A stretch of 64,000 nucleotides of DNA from JACTOJ01 sp032335695 (GTDB taxonomy: Bacteria > Bacillota > Clostridia > Clostridiales > Clostridiaceae), in the NCBI RefSeq assembly GCF_032335695.1, contig NZ_JACTOJ010000014.1, positions 1 through 64,000 of the forward strand. The letters run 5' to 3'. The notes under the pieces are model-generated. The model did no database searches, had not been told where the DNA came from, and saw only the letters and a list, made by a program, of their open reading frames with translations. This document shows positions 27,130 through 34,020 of this stretch, piece after piece. Position 1 is the first letter of the stretch. Each line of letters opens with the position of its first letter. The position numbers and the translations under genes were made by a program.

Positions 27130-28206
27130 ATGGTTAACGTAACGAAAACCTACCTTCCCGAACTAAAGAAGTATGAAGCATATTTAGAAAAAATATTTAA
27201 AATTGGCTTTGTTACCAATAATGGGCCATTAGTAAAAGAACTAGAAAATAAGTTGGAAAAATATTTAGGAGTAAAGCATGTACTATTGGTTGCAAATGGA
27301 ACAATAGCCCTACAGATTGCCTATAATCTTTTAGATATAAAAGGTGATGCGATTACTACACCCTTTTCTTTTGTAGCGACTACTAGTAGTCAAGTATGGC
27401 AAGGTATCAATCCAGTTTTTGCAGATATAAATAAAGATACCTTTAATATAGATTATAAAAAAATCAAAGAGAAAATTTCAAAAACTACTTCAGCTATAAT
27501 TCCTGTGCATGTGTTTGGAAATGCCTGTGATGTAGAAAAAATAGATGAAATAGCAAAAAAATTTAATCTAAAAGTAATTTATGATGCTTCTCATGCTTTT
27601 GGAGTTAAATACAAAGAAAACAGCGTACTCAATTATGGAGATATCTCTACCCTTAGTTTTCATGCCACTAAGGTTTTTCATACCATAGAAGGTGGTGCAC
27701 TTGTGATAAGTGATGATGAAATTTATAACAAGGCCAGAAAAATAATTAATTTCGGAATAAGTGACCAAGAGCATATAACTGAGGTTGGTATTAATGGAAA
27801 GATGAATGAATTTGAAGCCGCCATGGGATTATGTGTATTGGATGATATAGACAAAATATTTGAAAATAGAAAAAAGGCATATGAAAACTATATGAACTAT
27901 TTAAGTAAAAAATTGATTAGACAAGAGCAAAATATAAATAGTAGCTTAAATTACTGCTATTTCCCGGTAGTATTTAAAGATGAAGAAAGCTTATTAAAAG
28001 TAAAGAGAGTTCTTGAAAATGAAAATATTTATCCAAGAAGATATTTTTATCCATCTTTAAACGATTTACCATATATAAAAAATAAAGCCCATAGTGTACC
28101 CAATTCAGAGTATATTTCAATCAGAATACTTTGCTTACCGCTGTATGATTCACTAGAACCGAATGTACAAAAAAATATTATTGGCATTATAAATAAAATC
28201 ACCTAA
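27130..28206 (+). CDS. DegT/DnrJ/EryC1/StrS aminotransferase
   Basis: 358-residue PLP-dependent sugar aminotransferase, which converts a nucleotide-linked keto-sugar to an amino-sugar. Seen: ANGTIALQIAY, TPFSFVATTSS, Asp152 in YDASHAFG (binds the PLP nitrogen), and the Schiff-base Lys181 in STLSFHATKVFHTIEGGA. C-terminal CYFPVVFKDEESL and NIYPRRYFYPSL are typical. With the acyltransferase gene 42 bases downstream it should make an N-acylated amino-sugar for surface glycan or flagellin. No nucleotide-sugar dehydratase is present in the window, so the precursor must come from elsewhere. Confidence 0.9.
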   Translation: MVNVTKTYLPELKKYEAYLEKIFKIGFVTNNGPLVKELENKLEKYLGVKHVLLVANGTIALQIAYNLLDIKGDAITTPFSFVATTSSQVWQGINPVFADINKDTFNIDYKKIKEKISKTTSAIIPVHVFGNACDVEKIDEIAKKFNLKVIYDASHAFGVKYKENSVLNYGDISTLSFHATKVFHTIEGGALVISDDEIYNKARKIINFGISDQEHITEVGINGKMNEFEAAMGLCVLDDIDKIFENRKKAYENYMNYLSKKLIRQEQNINSSLNYCYFPVVFKDEESLLKVKRVLENENIYPRRYFYPSLNDLPYIKNKAHSVPNSEYISIRILCLPLYDSLEPNVQKNIIGIINKIT

Positions 28207-28248
28207 ATATTAATAAGTTTCTTGATATATCTTAAGGAGATGTTTGCC

Positions 28249-28908
28249 TTGAATATTATTGTTATTGGTTCTTCTGGACATGCGAAAGTGGTAATTGATT
28301 GTATTGAAAAAGAAAATAAATATAAAATTATTGGATTGCTAGATAGATTTAAACAAGTGGGCTCTAGCTCCTTCGGATATAAAATAATTGGAAAAGAAGA
28401 GGATTTAGAAAAATTAATAAGAAAGTATAAAATTGATGGCGGAATTATTGCAATTGGAGATAATTTTATTAGATATATTGTTTATAATAAAATTTCACAT
28501 TATATTCCTCAATTTAACTTTATTAAAGTAATTCATCCTTCTGCACAAATAGCTAGAAATGTATTAATAGGAAAAGGCTCAGTGATAATGGCCAATACCA
28601 CTATAAGCAGTAATGCAACAGTGGGTGATTTTTGCATAATAAATAATAATTCATCCTTAGATCATGATAGTAAAATGTTAGATTATTCAAGTTTAGCTCC
28701 TGGTTCATCTATTGGTGGAAATGTAAAAATAGGTTCATTTTCAGCTGTTTCCTTAGGTGCAAAAGTGATTCACGGAATAACAATTGGAGAGCATACTATA
28801 ATAGGAGCTGGAGCCACTGTGATAAAAGATATTCCAAAATACGTTGTAGCATATGGTAATCCAGCAAAAGTAATTAGAGGTAGAATCGCTGGTGAAAAAT
28901 ATTTATAA
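28249..28908 (+). CDS. NeuD/PglD-type sugar acyltransferase
   Basis: 219 residues: N-terminal Rossmann-like PglD domain (IIVIGSSGHAKVVIDCIEKE) and a C-terminal left-handed beta-helix with hexapeptide repeats (IARNVLIGKGSVIMANTTIS onward; GAGATVIKDIPKYVVAYGNP at the end). Acetylates an amino-sugar, probably the aminotransferase product. A TTG start at 28249 is chosen because AAGGAG lies 9 bases before it; the ATG at 28240 touches the AAGGAG and is less likely. Confidence 0.88.
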   Translation: MNIIVIGSSGHAKVVIDCIEKENKYKIIGLLDRFKQVGSSSFGYKIIGKEEDLEKLIRKYKIDGGIIAIGDNFIRYIVYNKISHYIPQFNFIKVIHPSAQIARNVLIGKGSVIMANTTISSNATVGDFCIINNNSSLDHDSKMLDYSSLAPGSSIGGNVKIGSFSAVSLGAKVIHGITIGEHTIIGAGATVIKDIPKYVVAYGNPAKVIRGRIAGEKYL

Positions 28909-28930
28909 AATAAAGATTAGCATATCAAAA

Positions 28931-28970
28931 TGGTTGACTTTAAAGGATCAATGTATCCTTTAAAGCCAAC
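28931..28970 (+). terminator. Terminator hairpin of the NeuD-type gene, split by IS256
   Basis: GGTTGACTTTAAAGGAT, a 6-base loop, then ATCCTTTAAAGCCAAC. The missing last C of the stem and the following CTCTTTT lie on the far side of the insertion sequence (30441 onward). With the element removed the stem is 17 bp with one mismatch. Confidence 0.7.
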
Positions 28971-30432
28971 GAGTGTGTGAAAGTTTTTCTGTAAATAGCT
29001 TTCTATGATAACTATTGATAGGACATGAGAGCCGATAAGAGGCTTTCATGTCTTTTATTTACTATAGTAGCAATTTAGTTGCATGTCAAGAACAGCCTTA
29101 AAGAAAGGCGTTTTAAACATGCTGTTATTATTTTTTTAGTGGAGTCTTCCTTCATACATAATGGATAATTCTCCATACACCTTTCCCCAATTTCTTAGAG
29201 GGAGAGTCCACTTTTTAGTAGCTTCGAAAGTGGCTAGGTATAGAGCCTTAAGCAATGCTGTGTCGCTTGGGAATACGCTTCGCTGTCTATTTAAGCGACG
29301 ATAAGTGCTGTTTAGACTTTCTATTGCATTGGTGGTATAAATAACTTTTCTAACATCCGCAGAGAACTTAAAAATTGGACTAATAACATCCCAGTTTGTA
29401 TTCCAGCTCTTCATAGCATTTGGATAATGATCCTGCCACTTTTCAGTAACATTTTTCATACGTTCGTAGGCTACTTCTTCAGAAGGTGCATGATAAATAG
29501 TCTTCAAATCCGCAGCAAATTGCTTTTTATCCTTATCTGCTACGTATTTCAATGTGTTCCTAACCTGATGGACAATACAACGCTGATATTCAGTATTAGG
29601 GAATGCTACCGATATGGATTCTTTAATACCTGTGAGACCATCTGCGCAAAGTATAAGAATATCGGCTACGCCTCTATTCTTGAGCTCATTGAGAACACTA
29701 AGCCAATATTTACTGCTTTCATTCTCACCAATTTGAATGGAAAGTACTTCTTTTCTACCATCTTCATTGATACCAAGAATGATGTAAGCGGCTAGCTTAC
29801 GAATGACATTATTGTCTCTAACAGAAAAGTGAACTGCATCTATGAATACAATTGGATAAACACTAGATAAAGGCCTTTCCTGCCAAGCTTCGATTTCTGG
29901 TAAAAGCTTGTTTGTTATATCGGATACCATTCCTTCACTTACCGAGAATCCATAAATATCCTCAACCTGGTGTGAAATTTGTCTTGTAGTTAACCCCTTA
30001 GCATACATAGCAATAATTTTTTCTTCTATGCCAGAAATATCTTTCTGACGTTTTTGAACAATCTTAGGCTCGAAAGAGCTTTCCCTATCTTGTGGAACTT
30101 CAATATCCATTTCGCCGTATTTACTACGAATTGTTTTGTTTTTCTTGCCATTTCTTGCATTTGTACCAGCGCTACGCTCATAAGGTGCATATCCTAGATG
30201 ATCGTCCATTTCAGCTTCTAGCATAGATTGTATTGTGCCTCCTAGCAAATCCTTTAATGCATCCTGAATATCTTCAGCGGACTGAATGTCATACTCATCT
30301 AGCAACGCAGCAATAATGTTCTTCTTTCCTTCACTCAATGTTTCTCTTCTTTTTCCCATAATAAAACAGCCTCCTATGATATTTTTATTTTATCATAGAA
30401 AGCTGCTTTTACAGACTTTTTTTCACAGGCTC
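28971..30432. mobile_element. Complete IS256-family insertion sequence
   Basis: 1462 bases bounded by an 8-bp target duplication AAGCCAAC (28963-28970 and 30433-30440). The ends are inverted repeats: GAGTGTGTGAAAG on the left and GAGCCTGTGAAAA read inward from the right, with further similarity through CTGTAAA and AGCTTTCTATGATAA about 35 bases in. It holds one intact transposase gene. A hairpin at 29021-29050 (GACATGA...TCATGTC followed by TTTTATTT) lies just inside the left end on the + strand and could block read-in transcription. Confidence 0.92.
29136..30359 (-). CDS. IS256-family transposase
   Basis: 407-residue DDE transposase of the mutator superfamily, full length and undisrupted. 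The first catalytic Asp is in VYPIVFIDAVHFSVRDN, the second in ILILCADGLTGIKESI; the CIVHQVRNTLKYV region and YTTNAIESLNSTYRRLNRQR carry the family signature, the latter with the catalytic Glu. GGAGGCTGTTTTATT precedes the ATG, just inside the right inverted repeat. Confidence 0.96.
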   Translation of the reverse strand: MGKRRETLSEGKKNIIAALLDEYDIQSAEDIQDALKDLLGGTIQSMLEAEMDDHLGYAPYERSAGTNARNGKKNKTIRSKYGEMDIEVPQDRESSFEPKIVQKRQKDISGIEEKIIAMYAKGLTTRQISHQVEDIYGFSVSEGMVSDITNKLLPEIEAWQERPLSSVYPIVFIDAVHFSVRDNNVIRKLAAYIILGINEDGRKEVLSIQIGENESSKYWLSVLNELKNRGVADILILCADGLTGIKESISVAFPNTEYQRCIVHQVRNTLKYVADKDKKQFAADLKTIYHAPSEEVAYERMKNVTEKWQDHYPNAMKSWNTNWDVISPIFKFSADVRKVIYTTNAIESLNSTYRRLNRQRSVFPSDTALLKALYLATFEATKKWTLPLRNWGKVYGELSIMYEGRLH

Positions 30433-30533
30433 AAGCCAACCTCTTTTGTATCATTACTGATAAAAAGCATACCCAATATTATAGCTGTTTTCTTCTAATA
30501 ATCGCTATTTATTCATTATCTTAAAGGTTTAAA

Positions 30534-32033
30534 CTATTCAAATCTAATGGGTCTGTATATAAGAGGTTCCAAATATCGATTACCGGATTTTGAATCGCAG
30601 AACTTACGAATATGAGAAAATTCTTCATTATAGTTGTAATTTAAAAACTTATTGTAAGCATCAATTAATTCTATAGTTTTTTTATTCTTTTGATTTTCAT
30701 CCATGCCGCTCCAAATACCCTGTTCATTCCTCCTGTATACAGTCATTGCTTTTTTGACATGTCCTATCTCTCCAAAGGTTGAAAATTCAATATTAAGCAT
30801 CCAATCCCCCACAAACATTTCAAAAAACTCATTAGGAATTTGATCAAAATATTTGCTATAATAAAAACAGCAAGATATATTAGCAATAAAATTTATGCTT
30901 GTTATATCAGATGTAGTTAAAATGTCACCTTTAATTTGCTGCTGAATATTATAGAAGTTATAATTATTATTTGTTTCATCGAAAAATATAATATCATCGA
31001 ATGAAATGGAACACTGAGGGTGACTTTCCATAAAATCTATATGAGTTTGTAATTTGTATTCATCATCCCAGTAATCATCACCGTCCATTAACGCAGTATA
31101 CCTGCTTTTGCTACAAGCTTTTAATAATCGTCTTAAATTTTTTACCATTCCCAAGTTTTCTTCGCTTTTTAGAAATTCAAAAGTTACATTCTCTCCAACT
31201 TCTACATTGTTAATATAGGCTTGAACAATCCCTGCAGTTGCATCACTTGAGTTATCTTCACAAATAATAATATTTAAGTTGAAATCACCCTTCTGCTTTA
31301 TTATTGAATTAAGGCAGTCAACTATATAATTTTCGTGGTTATATGCTAATACACCCACATTTACGGTAATCTTTTTATATTCTGTTTCATTCTCTAGCTC
31401 AAGCAATCTAAAATAAAGATTTTTCAATTTTTTTGATATATCAACCTTACTGTTTAATCTTTTCAAATTTTTATGATTTTTCATCAGTATACCAAATTTA
31501 TTTGTTTCAAGTAATGTTATATAATCATTTTTACATTGATTATAGCAGCATTTTACAGAATCCAAGTCTATGCGATTAAATATAATAATTCCACCCTCTC
31601 TTATTAGCGGTGAATAATTATTCATATCCGCCTGAACACTTTCATAATCATGGCTACCATTAATATGAAGCATATCTATTTCAATATCCTTGAAATATGG
31701 AGCAGCTTTTGTGGAGGTTTTTCCTATAATTTCAACAACCTTAGAAAGTTCTGATACTTCTGTATTCATTACTACCTGACTGCAAATTGCTTCAAAGTAA
31801 TAAGGATCTATTCCATAAGCTTTTCCTTCATTATCATTAATTGCCTGAGCCACAGAAAATAGACTCCTGCCTTTATACACACCAATCTCCACGTAATTTT
31901 TAAACTTAAAGTAAGATACTAAATATGCTAAAATATAACATGTTGATAGTGAATTTTCTCCTGCGTCCTCATTTAAAAAAGAATAACTTTGTATATCTTT
32001 AACTCTGTTAAACAGACTGTCTTCCCATTTCAT
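30534..32033 (-). CDS. Fusion of a SAM methyltransferase and a family 2 glycosyltransferase
   Basis: 499 residues in two modules. Residues about 25-190 are a Methyltransf_24-like domain: YVEIGVYKGRSLFSVAQAIN (SAM loop), GIDPYYFE and DMLHINGSHDYESVQADMNN. Residues about 225-499 are a GT-A family 2 glycosyltransferase: VGVLAYNHENYIVDCLNSII, IICEDNSSDAT and the metal-binding DGDDYWDDEYK. A linker rich in Leu and Asn joins them. Such fusions build and methylate surface glycans, fitting the neighbouring amino-sugar genes. The ribosome site AGGAGTG lies before the ATG. The acceptor is unknown. Confidence 0.85.
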   Translation of the reverse strand: MKWEDSLFNRVKDIQSYSFLNEDAGENSLSTCYILAYLVSYFKFKNYVEIGVYKGRSLFSVAQAINDNEGKAYGIDPYYFEAICSQVVMNTEVSELSKVVEIIGKTSTKAAPYFKDIEIDMLHINGSHDYESVQADMNNYSPLIREGGIIIFNRIDLDSVKCCYNQCKNDYITLLETNKFGILMKNHKNLKRLNSKVDISKKLKNLYFRLLELENETEYKKITVNVGVLAYNHENYIVDCLNSIIKQKGDFNLNIIICEDNSSDATAGIVQAYINNVEVGENVTFEFLKSEENLGMVKNLRRLLKACSKSRYTALMDGDDYWDDEYKLQTHIDFMESHPQCSISFDDIIFFDETNNNYNFYNIQQQIKGDILTTSDITSINFIANISCCFYYSKYFDQIPNEFFEMFVGDWMLNIEFSTFGEIGHVKKAMTVYRRNEQGIWSGMDENQKNKKTIELIDAYNKFLNYNYNEEFSHIRKFCDSKSGNRYLEPLIYRPIRFE

Positions 32034-32229
32034 ATTCTTTCACTCCTCATGTTTTGTGATATTTCTTAATTCTATTTGTTTATATTTATTATCTTACTAT
32101 AATATGTTTATTTAATTAAAAATTCTACTAACCTCTTTTGATATATAGCACCCAGTTTGTATTATTTGAATATCTTAAATCGATAACATTAGCAATATAG
32201 AACATCTTTAGAGAAACATCATACCATAA

Positions 32230-32484
32230 TTAGGAAATATTATTAGTAAAAAAAATTATAATGAAGAGAGACATAAATTTTCTTTCTCTTATATCACAAA
32301 ATATGATGAGGCAATAAAGCTTATTGCTTTAGTTTATCCTTATTTAGTGATTGAAAGTAAAAAGAAAAGAGCTTCTCTTATATTAAGTGAATAGAAAAGC
32401 TTCACTCCAAGAAATGGGAGATATTCAGAAGAAATGCTTAACCAAAAAATAGATTTTTATAATAGATTTATTTCTATAAAGTAA
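32230..32484 (+). pseudogene. Remnant of a LAGLIDADG homing endonuclease
   Basis: Open-frame translation gives HKFSFSYITKYDEAIKLIAL, VYPYLVIESKKKRASLILSE, a TAG at 32392-32394, then KSFTPRNGRYSEEMLNQKID and FYNRFISIK with a final TAA at 32482-32484. This matches the C-terminal end of clostridial LAGLIDADG endonucleases, where the stop position is normally Tyr. The upstream N-terminal domain and both LAGLIDADG helices are gone (TAA at 32227). It lies tail-to-tail with ssrA, its stop overlapping the ssrA terminator. It cannot make an enzyme. Confidence 0.65.
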
Positions 32485-32509
32485 AAAAACACCACCGAAG
32501 TGATGTTTT
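32482..32509 (-). terminator. Terminator of ssrA
   Basis: Minus-strand stem ACATCAC / GTGGTGT closed by a C(UUCG)G tetraloop and followed by seven T, 8 bases after the encoded CCA of tmRNA. Confidence 0.9.
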
Positions 32510-32516
32510 ATATGTA

Positions 32517-33209
32517 TGGTGGAGGCGAGGGGACATGCTCTTCTACTGTTATCCAGCAGCACTGACTATATCTTGAACTTGATTTATTTATCAAGCCCCT
32601 TGGCATATTATAGAAGCAAAATATAGTTTTTCAGCTTCTATCCTAGTATTCCTTAACCATAAATATAGATATATAGATAACTAGTTATATAGTTGAAGGA
32701 ACCTATAAGTCGATACAAGGCTGTTGCATTTCTCCACATACCTCTCGGTATTGCCGTCGTCATGACACGTTACGGTTTCACCGATAAAGCCAAGTTTTCA
32801 CTTATGAATCACTTCATAAGGCGACTCCATTTGAATCGAACCCCTGTCCGAAAGCAGCAATGCCTGAGCATCTCCGAGTGCAGTTTATCTTTTATGGTTA
32901 GGCGACACACCTAAAGGTGATGTCCCCGACCTGTTCCCTCCATCAGACGCCGATAAACGGGCTTCTGACTTCAGTAGCTTCATAAATTCCGTTCCTAGGT
33001 CAAAGCTTTCCTAGGCTCGGGGCCCCACTATTGACGCCAGACACCGGGTCGTGGGACTCCCGGGCTGACGGCCAGCAGACTAAGCTGCTAAAGCGTAATT
33101 ATTTTCTTCGTTTGCGTTTATATTTAATTCCTAGTTTTTTAACGCAGGTCCAGGACCTTCGACTCGCTTCTCAAACACGTCTTACCCCCGTCGAAACCTT
33201 TACGCCCCC
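32517..33209 (-). ncRNA. ssrA: tmRNA gene, interrupted by a group I intron
   Basis: Transfer-messenger RNA for rescue of stalled ribosomes. 5' end GGGGGCGTAAAGGTTTCGAC at 33209; 3' end CTCGCCTCCACCA with CCA encoded at 32517-32519. The acceptor stem GGGGGCG / CGCCUCC pairs fully. The tag frame at 33080-33115 begins with resume codon GCA and encodes ANEENNYALAA followed by TAG. The precursor is 693 nt; without the intron at 32534-32834 the RNA is 392 nt, normal for the family. Exon 1 is 375 nt and exon 2 only 17 nt. smpB, whose product binds this RNA, is 235 bases upstream. Confidence 0.96.
32534..32834 (-). ncRNA. Group I intron in the tmRNA T-loop
   Basis: 301 nt. Exon 1 ends GGGGTTCGAT at 32835; the intron ends in G at 32534; exon 2 starts TCCCCTCGCC. 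Joining gives a perfect 5-bp T-stem and 7-base T-loop. P1 is formed by exon CGAU and intron GUCG with the U.G pair at the splice site; P10 by exon UCC and intron GGA. P2 is an 8-bp hairpin (CTTATGAA / TTCATAAG) at about 32800-32820. The 3' core has AAGATATAGTC, the hallmark S element of group IA-like introns, and its P7 partner ACTATAT is at 32687-32693. There is no endonuclease frame inside. Confidence 0.9.
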
Positions 33210-33444
33210 ATATTATGGTGGAAGCTATAAAAAGGATAAGCCTTCCTCACACCGCAAACATTATTTACTTTTCAAAGATTACATTATTCATAATACAGCA
33301 ATTAAAAGTATTAATCAATAGTGAATTTAAATCTCTCTTGCTTTTTATTGCCATAAAATTTTTTAAAGCTAAAGCTTTTTATATAATTGCCTAATATGCT
33401 GCTGGTTTAGTGCAGGCATCATTAAGCTGTTATAAACATTTTTA

Positions 33445-33918
33445 TTAATATTTTGATCTTTCTTTCAGCTGTCTGTCTATATCACGCTTTGCTGCCTTTT
33501 CAAGCATTGCATCACGCTTATCATAATCCTTTTTACCTTTGGCTACGGCTATTGAAACCTTAACTCTACCTTTTTTAAGGTAGAGAGACAGCGGTACTAG
33601 AGTATAGCCTTTCTGAGCTGTATAGCCTATAAGCTTTCTTATTTCTTCTTTGTGCATAAGAAGCTTTCTATCTCTAAGTGGATCTACATTAAATATATTC
33701 CCCTGCTCATAAGGACTTACATGCATATTCTTTACAAACATCTCAGAATTATAGATATCTGCATAACTGTCCTTTAAATTAACTTTTCCCTGCCTTATAG
33801 ATTTTACTTCAGTACCTACTAAAGCAATACCAGCCTCAAACACTTCTTCTATAAAATAATCGTGACGAGCTTTTCTATTTTCAGCCAAAGTTTTTGTACC
33901 ATTATTCTTACTTCCCAT
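33445..33918 (-). CDS. smpB: SsrA-binding protein
   Basis: 157 residues; binds the tRNA-like end of tmRNA and carries it to stalled ribosomes. Front part RKARHDYFIEEVFEAGIALV followed by GTEVKSIRQGKVNLKDSYA is diagnostic. The basic C-terminal tail (KGKKDYDKRDAMLEKAAKRD) enters the mRNA channel. The ATG at 33918 has GAGGTG upstream; an upstream in-frame codon would add five residues without a ribosome site. Gene order rnr-smpB-ssrA is the usual Firmicute arrangement. Confidence 0.96.
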   Translation of the reverse strand: MGSKNNGTKTLAENRKARHDYFIEEVFEAGIALVGTEVKSIRQGKVNLKDSYADIYNSEMFVKNMHVSPYEQGNIFNVDPLRDRKLLMHKEEIRKLIGYTAQKGYTLVPLSLYLKKGRVKVSIAVAKGKKDYDKRDAMLEKAAKRDIDRQLKERSKY

Positions 33919-34020
33919 AATAAAACACCTCAAAATCCTTGCTGGAAGTATATTATATCCTCTTTCCTTGCTTATGTCAAATAGAATCTAATATATCCTT
34001 CCAGCAATGAGAACCTATGA

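Noticed and set aside
32510..32540. att site for an integrated element at the ssrA 3' end
   Set aside because: The tmRNA 3' end is a frequent integration site, but no second copy of GGAGGCGAGGGGA or an integrase gene is visible in the window.
32693..33321. Open frames on the + strand across 32693-32914 and 33031-33321
   Set aside because: They lie antisense to the tmRNA gene and its intron; the frames have no ribosome site and exist only because the structured RNA is GC-rich.
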